A stretch of 64,000 nucleotides of DNA from Hominenteromicrobium sp900549945 (GCA_902472305.1 CABRNK010000015.1:1-64000), one strand, 5' to 3'. Shown: positions 43,646 to 51,862, counted from the first letter of the stretch. Notes: generated by a model not told the origin, from the sequence alone. Numbers and translations are program-made.

Positions 43646-43810
43646 ATGGTGATGGAGGAGAGCGGCTGCGGCGCGGAGCTCGAGCAGCTCGTCGAGCGGT
43701 ATACGGACACGCTGTTTCGGATCAGCTATTCGATGTGCGGCGTCGTGGCGGACGCTCTCCGGGCGCATCCGGATCGAATGGAGAAGCGGCGGCTTCCGCG
43801 CGTCGTTTGA
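43646..43810 (+). pseudogene. ECF sigma factor remnant (region 2 start only)
   Basis: After a good ribosome binding site (AAAGGAGGTGG) and ATG 43646, the product reads MVMEESGCGAELEQLVERY, then TDTLFRISYSMCGVVADAL, and stops after 54 residues. LVERYTDTLFRISYSM matches the beginning of region 2 of RNA polymerase extracytoplasmic-function sigma factors. The core-binding and -10 recognition parts of region 2 and all of region 4 are missing. No continuation is seen in other frames before the next promoter. It is probably a deletion remnant, though a short peptide may still be translated. Confidence 0.6.
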
Positions 43811-43847
43811 GACCGACGGCTGACGGAATAAAAATTTTATCCGCCTG

Positions 43848-43876
43848 ATGACAACGTTGTCTTTTTGTGCTACAAT
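43848..43876 (+). promoter_or_regulatory. Promoter of the GH32 gene
   Basis: ATGACA (43848-43853) and TACAAT (43871-43876) with a 17-base spacer. Confidence 0.6.
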
Positions 43877-43913
43877 GGGGATAACACAGTACAAACGGAA
43901 AGGAAAATGCAAA

Positions 43914-45419
43914 ATGGAACTGCTCGTCGAAAAACGTTATCTGAAAATCCCCGTGCGGTTTGACGGGGAACCCCTCCGGTTCACCGTCTCCGAAAACGGC
44001 GCGCCGGTCTATGAATTTGACGCGGCCTATACGGCCGATGCGCCGGACGCCGAATACTGCGCGGATCTGCGCGATTACGCGGGGCGCACCGTGACGCTCG
44101 ATGCGCCGGAGGGCTTTGTGCCGGTGCTGTGCGACGCGCCCGTACCCCTCACCGCCGCGCAGGAGGCGCTGCGCCCGGCCGTGCATTTTACGGCGGAACG
44201 CGGCTGGATCAACGACCCGAACGGCCTGTGCTTCTACGATGGCCTGTATCACCTCTTTTACCAGCATAACCCTTACGGCCGCCAATGGGGCAATATGCAC
44301 TGGGGCCATGCCGTCAGCCGCGACCTGCTCCATTGGGAGCACCGCGAAGAGGCGATGTTCAGCGACATGCACGGCGCGATGTTTTCCGGCTGCGCCGTGG
44401 TGGACCGTGAAAATATCGCCGGACTCAAGCAGGGAGACGAGACGCCGCTGCTGTTCTTCTACACCTGCGCGGGCAAGCGCAGCACGCAGTGCCTCGCCTA
44501 CAGCGTAGACGGCGGCGAAACGCTCGTCAAATATGAGGGAAACCCGCTGCTGCCGGAGCTTGTCGGCGGGAACCGCGACCCAAAGGTCATATTCGACGCT
44601 GAGCGCGGCCGCTGGCTGATGGCGCTCTACTTTGATGGACGGAACTATGGTCTTTTCACTTCTAAAGATCTCCTGCACTGGACCTTACTGCAGCGCTTCG
44701 ATCTGCCCGGCGACGACGAGTGCCCCGATTTCTACCCGCTGACGGCGGACGACGGCCGCACGCTCTGGGTGTACTCGGGCGCGCACGATATGTACTACGT
44801 CGGCACGTTCGACGAAAAGGGGCTTTACCAGCCGATTCAGGCGGTCGGTCAGCTCTCCTATTCCTCGGCGGCCTACGCGGCGCAGACGTATTACCGGGAG
44901 GCGGGCGGCCCTGTGATCCGTATCGCGTGGAACCGCAGCGAGGTGCCCGGCGCGCCGTTCAACGGCTCGATGTGCACGCCGACGGAGATGACGCTGCGCA
45001 AAATCGGCGGACGGTACTACCTGTGCGCGAAGCCGATTGCCGGCGTGGATGCGCTGGTCACAAAAGAGGTTCGGAAAACAGCCGAGACGATGCAGAATTA
45101 CGTGCAGCCGCTCGAAGCCAAAGCGTGCCGGATTACCTTTACAGTGAAGGACGTACCGTTTTCCTGTAAAGTGTATGGGCTTGACATTCGCGTGGAGGCC
45201 GGCGGGATCTCCTGCAAGGACGCCTTCCTGCCGCGCACGGAGGAGGAGACGATGGAGATACAGATCCTTGCCGACACGACGAGCACGGAAATCTACCTGA
45301 ACGGCACGGCGATCACAGCGGTGCCGCACGTGGCGGATGCAGCGCAGGCGGTGTTTGAGCTGCACGCGGATGCGCCCGTCCGCTTCGAGCGCTTCTGCGT
45401 TTCGGAGCTCGCGCTTTAA
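43914..45419 (+). CDS. GH32 beta-fructosidase (sucrose/fructan hydrolase)
   Basis: The 501-residue enzyme hydrolyses beta-fructosyl bonds in sucrose, fructo-oligosaccharides, inulin or levan. It carries WINDPNG with the nucleophile Asp (about residue 99), FSGCAVV (about 160), GNRDPKV with the transition-state Asp (about 222) and DECPDFYPL with the acid/base Glu (about 267). An extra N-terminal beta domain of about 80 residues precedes the five-bladed propeller, and a C-terminal sandwich starts near 385. There is no signal peptide, so it acts in the cytoplasm on imported sugars. No transporter gene is adjacent. AAAGGA precedes ATG 43914. Confidence 0.9.
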   Translation: MELLVEKRYLKIPVRFDGEPLRFTVSENGAPVYEFDAAYTADAPDAEYCADLRDYAGRTVTLDAPEGFVPVLCDAPVPLTAAQEALRPAVHFTAERGWINDPNGLCFYDGLYHLFYQHNPYGRQWGNMHWGHAVSRDLLHWEHREEAMFSDMHGAMFSGCAVVDRENIAGLKQGDETPLLFFYTCAGKRSTQCLAYSVDGGETLVKYEGNPLLPELVGGNRDPKVIFDAERGRWLMALYFDGRNYGLFTSKDLLHWTLLQRFDLPGDDECPDFYPLTADDGRTLWVYSGAHDMYYVGTFDEKGLYQPIQAVGQLSYSSAAYAAQTYYREAGGPVIRIAWNRSEVPGAPFNGSMCTPTEMTLRKIGGRYYLCAKPIAGVDALVTKEVRKTAETMQNYVQPLEAKACRITFTVKDVPFSCKVYGLDIRVEAGGISCKDAFLPRTEEETMEIQILADTTSTEIYLNGTAITAVPHVADAAQAVFELHADAPVRFERFCVSELAL

Positions 45420-45467
45420 AAATAAGATAGGGTGCGCCTGTGCGGCGCAGGAGCTCCAATATAAATT

Positions 45468-45503
45468 TGCCGGACAAGGGAATCGCCTTGTCCGGCATTT
45501 TGT
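45468..45503 (+). terminator. Terminator after GH32 gene
   Basis: TGCCGGACAAGG and CCTTGTCCGGCA form a perfect 12-bp stem with a six-base loop; TTTT follows. Confidence 0.88.
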
Positions 45504-45525
45504 GTTCTAAACAGGGGTGCCCGTC

Positions 45526-45533
45526 CATAGAAT
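45526..45533 (+). promoter_or_regulatory. Candidate sigma-E -10 element of the spoIIIA operon
   Basis: CATAGAAT matches seven of eight positions of the Bacillus sigma-E -10 consensus CATACAnT and is placed about 25 bases before the spoIIIAA ATG. The -35 region (around TTCTAAAC) is poor. spoIIIA is sigma-E-controlled in Bacillus, which is the main support. Confidence 0.35.
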
Positions 45534-45557
45534 GAACCATACGGAAAAGGATTGGTG

Positions 45558-46517
45558 ATGGATATGGACTTTGAAAAGGCAGTGTGCCACCTCGGCCGCT
45601 TTGCGCCGCTCCTGAAAAAGGTGCCGCGGGGCGTCCGCGACACGGTGTTCGACGTGCGGCTCAGCGTAAACAGGCCGGTCATGCTCTGCTGCCGCGGACG
45701 CATCCTGTTTCTGCGGGAGGACGGCGCGGTCTCGGCCCACGCCTCGGCGGACTGCACGCGGGTGACGCCGGCGGATATGGAGGAGATCTTTCTGCGGCTG
45801 TGCGGCTACTCGGTGTACAGCCATATGGATGAAATTCGCAATGGGTTTATCTCGGTGGGCCGCAGCCTGCGCGTCGGCATCGGCGGCACGGCTGTGCTCA
45901 AAAACGGAGAGCTGAAAACAATCCGCGACGTAACGAGCCTTTCCGTGCGCATTCCCCGGGAAATACGCGGCTGTGCGGAGCATCTGCTGCGCGCGGGCGT
46001 CCCCTTGCAGGACGGCCTGCTGCTCGCCGGCGCGCCGTCCTCGGGCAAAACGACGCTGCTGCGCGACCTCGCGCGGGTGCTCGGCGCGGCGGGGCACCGC
46101 ACCGTCGTTCTGGACGAGCGGTTCGAGCTTCTGGCGGACGGCTTCGACCTCGGCGCGTGCACCGACGTTTTGCAGGGGTATCCGAAGCGGGAGGGGCTCG
46201 CGCACGCGGTCCGCTGCCTTTCGCCGGAATACATCTTGTGCGACGAGCTTGGCGAGGACGATTTCCCCGCTGTAAAGGCGGCGGCCTTTGCAGGTGTTTC
46301 GCTGATCGCGACCGTACATGCCGGCAGTGCCGGCGAGCTTTGCAGCCGCGCCCTGTGCCGGCGGCTGCTCGAGCTCGGGGCGTTTCGCACGGCCGCATTG
46401 CTCGGCGGCAGGCAGAACCCGGCCGTTTGCACACAAATCCTTCGGGCAGGTGATCTTCTTGAAAACAGCGGCGGCAATACTCCTCGTGGTCTGCGGCCTG
46501 AGCGCCGGGCTGTCTGA
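45558..46517 (+). CDS. spoIIIAA: Stage III sporulation protein AA (ATPase)
   Basis: The 319-residue protein is an AAA/secretion-type ATPase with Walker A LLLAGAPSSGKTTLLRDLAR (about 155), Walker B-like CDELGEDDFPAVKAA (about 230) and the SpoIIIAA N-terminal EIRLRxxRPV pattern (DVRLSVNRPVML). It is thought to power the SpoIIIA-SpoIIQ channel between mother cell and forespore during engulfment, in the mother cell. ATG 45558 follows AAAAGGA. Its 3' end overlaps spoIIIAB by about 59 bases. It is the first gene of eight in conserved order. Confidence 0.95.
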   Translation: MDMDFEKAVCHLGRFAPLLKKVPRGVRDTVFDVRLSVNRPVMLCCRGRILFLREDGAVSAHASADCTRVTPADMEEIFLRLCGYSVYSHMDEIRNGFISVGRSLRVGIGGTAVLKNGELKTIRDVTSLSVRIPREIRGCAEHLLRAGVPLQDGLLLAGAPSSGKTTLLRDLARVLGAAGHRTVVLDERFELLADGFDLGACTDVLQGYPKREGLAHAVRCLSPEYILCDELGEDDFPAVKAAAFAGVSLIATVHAGSAGELCSRALCRRLLELGAFRTAALLGGRQNPAVCTQILRAGDLLENSGGNTPRGLRPERRAV

Positions 46518-46926
46518 ATCGATGCGGCTCAAGGCGCGGGAGCGGGAGCTCTGGGTCTTTTCCGACGCGCTCGCCGCCCTGAAAAGCGCGGCGGCTTATA
46601 CGGCGGGGGACCTGTACGCCCTCTTGGCGCTGTGCCGGGAGAATGCGTTTCTGCGCCGCGTCCGCTGCGACGGCGATCTGCACGGTGCGTGGGCCGCCGC
46701 CGCCCGGGATTTTTTCACACGGCAGGCCGACCGCGACCTCGCGCTCGCGTTTCTGGACGGCTACGGCAAGACCGACCTCGAGGGGCAGCTCGCGTACATC
46801 TCGCTTTTTGAAGCGCGCACGGCGCAGGCGCTCGAGGCGGCGCGCCGGGACGTTTCGAGCAAAAGCCGGCTGTATACGATGCTCGGCTTCTTTTCCGGCA
46901 CGGTGACGGCGCTGATCCTGATTTGA
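46459..46926 (+). CDS. spoIIIAB: Stage III sporulation protein AB
   Basis: The 155-residue protein starts with one membrane span (LKTAAAILLVVCGLSAG). SESMRLKARERELWVFSDALAALKS then begins a helical domain similar to type II/IV secretion GspF proteins. The C-terminus has a second span (LYTMLGFFSGTVTALILI). It is a mother-cell membrane component of the SpoIIIA complex. The start is probably TTG 46459 after AGGTGATC; GTG 46450 is an alternative. It overlaps spoIIIAA, implying coupled translation. Confidence 0.9.
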   Translation: MKTAAAILLVVCGLSAGLSESMRLKARERELWVFSDALAALKSAAAYTAGDLYALLALCRENAFLRRVRCDGDLHGAWAAAARDFFTRQADRDLALAFLDGYGKTDLEGQLAYISLFEARTAQALEAARRDVSSKSRLYTMLGFFSGTVTALILI

Positions 46927-46951
46927 AAACAGAAAGGAACGTAAAGCTGCT

Positions 46952-47146
46952 ATGGATGTGGATCTGATTTTTAAAATTGCCGCCATCGGCATCATTGTCG
47001 CCGTGCTGAACCAGCTTTTGATCCGCTCGGGGCGCGAGGAGCAGGCCATGATGACGACGCTCGCCGGCCTGATCGTCGTGCTGATGATGATTATCTCCGA
47101 GATCAGCACGCTGTTCGACACGATCAAGTCGGTATTCGGGCTGTGA
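46952..47146 (+). CDS. spoIIIAC: Stage III sporulation protein AC
   Basis: The 64-residue protein has two membrane spans (LIFKIAAIGIIVAVLNQLLI and TTLAGLIVVLMMIISEISTLFDTI) separated by RSGREEQAMM, the invariant SpoIIIAC pattern. It is a small membrane subunit of the SpoIIIA complex. AGAAAGGAACG precedes the ATG. Its stop overlaps the spoIIIAD start by four bases. Confidence 0.95.
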   Translation: MDVDLIFKIAAIGIIVAVLNQLLIRSGREEQAMMTTLAGLIVVLMMIISEISTLFDTIKSVFGL

Positions 47147-47532
47147 GCGGCGTGCTCGCCGTGTCCGCGCTGGCGGTTTTCGCCGCGGTGTGCGGCGCGC
47201 TGATTAAAAAGGGCAATCCCGAAATCGCGCTTCTGTTTTCGATTGGTGCGGCGGTGCTCGTTTTTCTGTACGTCCTGCCGCAGACCGAGCAGCTCGCGGA
47301 GACAATCGGTGCGCTGGCGGAAGCCTCCGAAATGTCCGAGGCGCTCGGTGTGCTGCTCAAGGCGCTCGGCATCGTCCTCGTCGGGCGCGTCGCCGTCGGC
47401 GTCTGCCGCGACGCGGGCGAGAGCGCGCTCGCTTCCGGCGTGGAATTTGCCGTAAAGGCCGCCGTACTGCTCACGGCTCTGCCGCTTTTGCAGGGCCTGC
47501 TCGCTATCGTGCAGGAAGTTTTAACGCTATGA
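47143..47532 (+). CDS. spoIIIAD: Stage III sporulation protein AD
   Basis: The 129-residue membrane protein has three to four spans (VLAVSALAVFAAVCGALIKKGNPEIALLFSIGAAVLVFLYV; AVKAAVLLTALPLLQGLLAIV) and the conserved CRDAGESALASGVEFAVKAAVLL segment. It is homologous to SpoIIIAD and distantly to SpoIIIAC. The start is GTG, overlapping the spoIIIAC stop (GTGA). The stop overlaps the ATG of spoIIIAE. Confidence 0.94.
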   Translation: MSGVLAVSALAVFAAVCGALIKKGNPEIALLFSIGAAVLVFLYVLPQTEQLAETIGALAEASEMSEALGVLLKALGIVLVGRVAVGVCRDAGESALASGVEFAVKAAVLLTALPLLQGLLAIVQEVLTL

Positions 47533-48638
47533 AAAGAATTTTAACAATCTGCTTTTTTCTGCTGGCGGCGGTGTGGCTCTGCGCCGCGCCGGTATGCGCC
47601 GAGGCGGTGCAGGAAGATATTTATGCGGACAGCGGCGCCGACCGTCTCGAGGAGGCGCTGCCCGAAGAGGCGCGCTTCCTTCTGCGCGAATCCGGCTTTT
47701 CGCCGCAGGCGGACGGGCAGGGCGACGCAGGGGATTTCCTCGCCGCGCTCGCCGCCGGCGTGCGGGAATCGCTGACGGAGCCGCTGCGCGCGCTCGTGCT
47801 GCTGCTCGCGGCCGTCGTGCTCTGCCGGATTGTCTCCGACCTTGCGTCGGGCGCGCTGAACGAGACGGTCGGGCTGTGCGCGGCACTTGGCGCGGCGGGC
47901 GTCCTGCTTCCGCCGATGGCCGGGCTCATCGGCAAAACGGCCTCGGTCACAGAGGCGATCGGCGCTTTTCTGCTCGCCGCCGTACCGGTGTACGCCGGCC
48001 TGCTTATCACGGCCGGCAACGCCGTGACCGGCTCCACCTACGGCGCGCTGACGCTGACGGCGGCAAACGGCGTTTCGGCGCTGACCGTCCACTTGTTCGT
48101 GCCGCTGCTGCGCGTGTTTCTGGCGCTTTCCGCGGTCTCTTCCGTCACGTCGTTCGACCTGAAAAAGCTGACGGACGCGCTCTATAAGCTCTTGAAATGG
48201 GCGCTGGTGCTCGCCGTCACCGTGTTCACCGGGGTTCTCTCGATGCAGACGCTCGTTTCCGCGCAGTCCGATGCGGTGACCGGCAAGGCGGCGAAGATGA
48301 TTGCCTCGAGCGCGATCCCGATCGTCGGCGGCGCATTCGGCGATGCGTTCTCCGTGCTCGGCGCGAGCATCGGCATGGTGAAATCGGGCGTCGGGGCGTT
48401 CGGCATCCTCGCTTCTCTGGCGATCTTTTTGCCGCTTTGTCTGGAGGCGGCGGTCTGGCTCGGCGTGTGCTTTTTGTCGTCGCTCGCGGCGGAGCTGTTC
48501 GGGCTTTCGAAGCTCGCTTCGTTTCTGGACGGCTGCGCGACGGCGCTTCGGCTTCTTCTGGCGGTTGTTTTCAGTATCGGTGCGGTCTCCGTCGTTTCGG
48601 CGGCGGTCGTGCTCTGTGTGCGAGGTGCTTATGCGTGA
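47529..48638 (+). CDS. spoIIIAE: Stage III sporulation protein AE
   Basis: The 369-residue protein has a signal peptide-like start (ILTICFFLLAAVWLCAAPVCA). An extracytoplasmic stretch follows, then about seven membrane spans including GVLSMQTLVSAQSDAVTGKAAKMIASSAIPIVGGAFGDAF, the conserved SpoIIIAE core. It is the largest membrane subunit of the channel apparatus. Overlapping ATG and stop codons at both ends show tight coupling in the operon. Confidence 0.94.
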   Translation: MKRILTICFFLLAAVWLCAAPVCAEAVQEDIYADSGADRLEEALPEEARFLLRESGFSPQADGQGDAGDFLAALAAGVRESLTEPLRALVLLLAAVVLCRIVSDLASGALNETVGLCAALGAAGVLLPPMAGLIGKTASVTEAIGAFLLAAVPVYAGLLITAGNAVTGSTYGALTLTAANGVSALTVHLFVPLLRVFLALSAVSSVTSFDLKKLTDALYKLLKWALVLAVTVFTGVLSMQTLVSAQSDAVTGKAAKMIASSAIPIVGGAFGDAFSVLGASIGMVKSGVGAFGILASLAIFLPLCLEAAVWLGVCFLSSLAAELFGLSKLASFLDGCATALRLLLAVVFSIGAVSVVSAAVVLCVRGAYA

Positions 48639-49098
48639 GGTCTATACATTGGTGCTTTCTGTCAGCGCGGTGCTGCTCGGTGCCGAGCTGCTGGCCCGCT
48701 TGTTCCCGGAAAAAAGCGGTGCGCTGGTGCATGCGCTCGCGGTGCTGGCCATCGTGCTCGCGCTCGTCGTCGGCCTTCTGCACCTCGATTTTGACTGGGC
48801 CGCGGCAGGCTCCGGCTTTACTGCGGAGCAGGCGGCAGAGGCGCCGGGCGCGCTTTACGCCGAAACGGGGACGGCGCTGCTGCGGGAGCGGCTCTGTGCG
48901 CTGCTGGAGGCCGCCGGCGTCGAGGTTTCCGGCGGTGCACAGGGCGTGGAGGTCTGGTACACACAGGAGGATGACGGGACGATCGAGATCGACCGCGTGC
49001 GGGTGCACGTGGCATATGGCACGGACACAGACCGCGCTTACGCGCTTTTGAACAGCGCGCTGACCGAGGCAATCCCGGTGGAGGTCTATGCGGAATAA
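48631..49098 (+). CDS. spoIIIAF: Stage III sporulation protein AF
   Basis: The 155-residue protein has two N-terminal membrane spans (VYTLVLSVSAVLLGAELLARLFP and ALVHALAVLAIVLALVVGLLHL). A soluble domain of about 100 residues follows, ending with strands DGTIEIDRVRVHVAYG, as in the ring-building motif of SpoIIIAF. ATG 48631 is used because GAGG lies five bases upstream. It overlaps the end of spoIIIAE by eight bases. Confidence 0.9.
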   Translation: MREVYTLVLSVSAVLLGAELLARLFPEKSGALVHALAVLAIVLALVVGLLHLDFDWAAAGSGFTAEQAAEAPGALYAETGTALLRERLCALLEAAGVEVSGGAQGVEVWYTQEDDGTIEIDRVRVHVAYGTDTDRAYALLNSALTEAIPVEVYAE

Positions 49099-49116
49099 CG
49101 CGGAAAGGAGTAGAAA

Positions 49117-49677
49117 ATGCAGGAAAAATACAGGGCGCTGCTGAAAAGCGGGAAGCTCACCTACCTTTTGATCGCCGTCTGTGTGATTGCGGCCGCAGCC
49201 GTGGTTTTCATGCCGGAGAAAAAGGCGGAGGTGACCGTGCCGGAAACCGCCGAAACGGAGGTCACGGCCGAAGCGTACAGCGCGGCGGTCTCCGCCGAGG
49301 TCGCGCAGATGGTCTCGGCGATCACGGGCGAAGCGGACCCGCACGTCACGGTGACGCTGAATTCGATGGGCGAGACTGTTTACGCGACGGAAGACCGCCA
49401 GAGCGAGCGCAACGCGCGGGAATATACCGGCGACGCGCTCAATAAGACGCAGACGGACGGCGACACCGAGACGACGTACATCATCGTCAAAGGGGCGGAC
49501 GGCGAGCAGAAGCCGCTGGTTGTCACGCAGACACAGCCGGAGATCCGCGGCGTCGTCATCGTCAGCCGGCGGGGCGGCGACGCGCAGATCCGCGAAAAAA
49601 TTACGGAGGCCGTGAAAACTGCGCTCGATTTATCCTCCACACAGGTATGTGTGACGGGGTATTCGGAATATACATGA
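49117..49677 (+). CDS. spoIIIAG: Stage III sporulation protein AG
   Basis: The 186-residue protein has one N-terminal membrane span (LTYLLIAVCVIAAAAVVFMP). A ring-building-motif domain facing the intermembrane space follows, with PEIRGVVIVSRRGGDAQIREKITEAVKTALDLSSTQVCV at the end, the YscJ/FliF-like signature. SpoIIIAG forms the large ring of the feeding channel between mother cell and forespore. GGAAAGGAG precedes the ATG. Confidence 0.94.
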   Translation: MQEKYRALLKSGKLTYLLIAVCVIAAAAVVFMPEKKAEVTVPETAETEVTAEAYSAAVSAEVAQMVSAITGEADPHVTVTLNSMGETVYATEDRQSERNAREYTGDALNKTQTDGDTETTYIIVKGADGEQKPLVVTQTQPEIRGVVIVSRRGGDAQIREKITEAVKTALDLSSTQVCVTGYSEYT

Positions 49678-49704
49678 TACAAATCACGATCGGAGGACAA
49701 AGCT

Positions 49705-50310
49705 ATGAAATACGGAAAAAGACAGCTCATTCTGGCATCCCTCGTACTGGCGCTCGGCGCGGCGGTATACCTAAACTGGCAGTTTGCCGGCACTGGTGTG
49801 GCGGTGGACGGCGAGAGCAGCTCGGAGACCTCGAGCGCACTCGGCGCGGCGCAGCTCGTCAACAACAATTATGTGGAGACCGTCTCCGACGGTGTTGAGA
49901 GCGCTTCCGGCGAGGTATCCGGGCAGGAGGCGGAGCCGACGCAGGGCGAGGTCTCCGAGGCGGCGGAGAAACTCTCCGACGCGCGCATGACGCGCCAGAC
50001 GGCCCGCGACGAGGCGGTGGAGCTGCTCGAGGACATTCTGAACGACGCCGAATCGGATTCCGCCGTGAAGGAGGCCGCAGTCAGCGAGGCCTCTGCCATC
50101 GCGCAGAATATCTTAAAGGAGACGAATATTGAGAGCCTTGTCGCGGCGAAGGGCTTTTCGGAATGCGTTGCCTACATCAACGGCGATACCTGCACGATCG
50201 TCGTAAACGGCGATATGGAGGACGCGCAGAACGCGCTGATCGTCCGCGACATCGCCGCGACGGAGACCGGCTTCAGCGCCGACCAGATTAAAATCATTTC
50301 CGCCGTCTGA
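49705..50310 (+). CDS. spoIIIAH: Stage III sporulation protein AH
   Basis: The 201-residue protein has an N-terminal membrane span (LILASLVLALGAAVYLNWQF). An acidic, serine-rich linker with a helix (about 75-140) comes next. The ring-building domain follows (ANIESLVAAKGFSECVAYINGDTCTIVV-like and AQNALIVRDIAATETGFSADQIKII). SpoIIIAH docks with forespore SpoIIQ across the septal space. CGGAGGACAAAGCT precedes the ATG. It is the last gene of the complete operon. Confidence 0.94.
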   Translation: MKYGKRQLILASLVLALGAAVYLNWQFAGTGVAVDGESSSETSSALGAAQLVNNNYVETVSDGVESASGEVSGQEAEPTQGEVSEAAEKLSDARMTRQTARDEAVELLEDILNDAESDSAVKEAAVSEASAIAQNILKETNIESLVAAKGFSECVAYINGDTCTIVVNGDMEDAQNALIVRDIAATETGFSADQIKIISAV

Positions 50311-50323
50311 TTTCGCCTTTGCC

Positions 50324-50352
50324 TTGCTTTTTCCGCCGCGCTGTGCTACAAT
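50324..50352 (+). promoter_or_regulatory. Promoter of the nusB operon
   Basis: TTGCTT (50324-50329) and TACAAT (50347-50352), 17-base spacer. The leader to nusB is about 130 bases and contains two hairpins. Confidence 0.7.
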
Positions 50353-50433
50353 ACAACCAGTACAACGGCGTGTTGGGTGAAGCTTGAAAATTCCAGATCG
50401 ATCCGGCCCCGGCCGGTGTTTCCGCTCAGACTG

Positions 50434-50469
50434 CCCGCCGTTTCAAACACGGCGGGTTCTTTTTATTTT
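50434..50469 (+). terminator. Leader terminator upstream of nusB
   Basis: CCCGCCGT and ACGGCGGG pair around a seven-base loop, followed by TTCTTTTTATTTT. It lies between the operon promoter and nusB, so it is a candidate attenuator. ACGGCG at 50365-50370 could pair with the 5' arm as an antiterminator. Another hairpin (CCGGCC-CC-GGCCGG) is at 50403-50416. Confidence 0.75.
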
Positions 50470-50490
50470 GCACAGCCGCAAGGAAAGGAA

Positions 50491-50919
50491 ATGAATATGA
50501 AAACAAGGCATGAATCGAGGGAGCAGGCGTTCGTCCTGCTGTTTGAAAAGACCGTGAACGACGATCCGATGGAGGACATCGTCGAGATGGCGGTCGAGGC
50601 GCGCGGCATCGAGATGGACGCGTACTGCGAAAAGCTGACCGCGCTCGCAGAGCTTTACCTCGAGCAGATCGACGCGGTAATCGGGGAAAACCTGCGCGGC
50701 TGGAGCCTGCGCCGCCTCTCGCGCATGACGCTCACGATCCTGCGCGTCGCGGTCTGCGAGATGAAGTTTATGAACGCGCCGGATGTGCCGGTCAGCGTTT
50801 CGATCAATGAGGCGGTCGAACTCGCGAAGGTTTACGGCAACGAAAAGGACGCATCCTATGTAAACGGCGTGCTTTCGAGCATTGCGAAGTCGATGGACGG
50901 GGCGGCGCAGAATGCCTGA
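50491..50919 (+). CDS. nusB: Transcription antitermination factor NusB
   Basis: The 142-residue all-helical protein carries RHESREQAFVLLFEK (about 5-19) and SLRRLSRMTLTILRVAVCEM (about 77), then VPVSVSINEAVELAKVYGNEKDASYVNGVLSSIAK (about 100-135). The last is the NusB signature. NusB with NusE binds boxA RNA and prevents early termination in rRNA operons. ATG 50491 follows AAGGA; ATG 50497 is also possible. It is the first gene of the nusB-xseAB-ispA operon, and its stop overlaps the next ORF. Confidence 0.94.
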   Translation: MNMKTRHESREQAFVLLFEKTVNDDPMEDIVEMAVEARGIEMDAYCEKLTALAELYLEQIDAVIGENLRGWSLRRLSRMTLTILRVAVCEMKFMNAPDVPVSVSINEAVELAKVYGNEKDASYVNGVLSSIAKSMDGAAQNA

Positions 50920-51862
50920 GACGGTTTCGCTCGGCTTGGATACGAGCAATTACACGACGAGCGCGGCGCTGCTGCAAAACAGTGAAATACACAGCCGCGG
51001 CAGGCTGCTGCCCGTAAAGGCCGGGGAAATTGGCCTGCGCCAGAGTGAAGCGGTTTTCCACCACACGCGCCAGCTCCCGCAGGTTGTGGCAGAGCTCGGC
51101 GGCGCGGTGCAGGACGTGCGCGTGATCGGCGTTTCAGACCGCCCGCGCGACGCGGAGGATTCCTATATGCCGTGCTTTCTCGTCGGCCTCGGCGCGGCGG
51201 AAATGCTGGGGCAGGCGCTCGGTGCGCCCGTGCACCGCTTTTCGCACCAGCAGGGGCATATTGCGGCGGCGCTCTATTCGGCGGGGCGGCTGGCGCTTCT
51301 GGAGCGGCCGTTCATCGCGTTCCACCTCTCCGGCGGCACGACCGAGGCGGTTCTCGCCGAGCCGGAGCGTTCCGGGAAAATTTTCACAACGCGGCTTGCC
51401 GCGCGCTCGCTCGACCTAAAGGCCGGGCAGGTGATCGACCGCGTCGGCGTGCTGCTCGGCCTGCCGTTTCCGGCGGGGCGGCACCTTGACCCGCTGGCCT
51501 GCGCCTGCGGGGAGAAGATCAAGGCGCGCGCCTCGATGAAGGGGGCGGACTGCTCGCTTTCCGGTGTGGAAAACAAGTGCCGCGCGCTCGCGGAAAGCGG
51601 CGCGCCGCGGGAGACGGTCGCCGCCGTCTGCATGGCGCATGTGATCGCCGCGGTCGATGCGATGTGCGCGGCAATCAGGGCGCAGTACGGCGATTTGCCG
51701 GTGCTGTTTTCCGGCGGTGTGTCCTCTAACTCGATGCTGCGCGCGCAGATGGCCGAAAAATACGGCGCCGTTTTCGGCGAGCCGCGCTTTTCCGCCGACA
51801 ATGCGGCGGGGCCCGCCGTGCTGGCCGCACTCAGAGAGGAGGGCTTCGGATGCGCGTTTTGA
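50912..51862 (+). CDS. TsaD/Kae1-like ASKHA domain protein (paralog)
   Basis: The 316-residue protein has the TsaD/Kae1 fold: LGLDTSNYTTSAALL (about 6), QLPQVVAELGG, SHQQGHIAAA (about 110, the HxxxH metal site), HLSGGTTEAVL (about 137), FSGGVSSNSML (about 269) and FSADNAAG (about 290, the metal-binding Asp). True TsaD makes t6A in tRNA with TsaB/E. This protein lies instead in the nusB-xseA operon, and key loops differ (for example SDRPRD where TsaD has a PGSFTGLRVG-like stretch). A second specialised member of the family is likely. It overlaps nusB by eight bases and xseA by 13. Confidence 0.82.
   Translation: MPETVSLGLDTSNYTTSAALLQNSEIHSRGRLLPVKAGEIGLRQSEAVFHHTRQLPQVVAELGGAVQDVRVIGVSDRPRDAEDSYMPCFLVGLGAAEMLGQALGAPVHRFSHQQGHIAAALYSAGRLALLERPFIAFHLSGGTTEAVLAEPERSGKIFTTRLAARSLDLKAGQVIDRVGVLLGLPFPAGRHLDPLACACGEKIKARASMKGADCSLSGVENKCRALAESGAPRETVAAVCMAHVIAAVDAMCAAIRAQYGDLPVLFSGGVSSNSMLRAQMAEKYGAVFGEPRFSADNAAGPAVLAALREEGFGCAF

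Noticed and set aside
50377..50490. N-terminal extension of NusB reading through the leader terminator
   Set aside because: The extension has no homology to NusB, and the ribosome binding site lies at 50480-50490.
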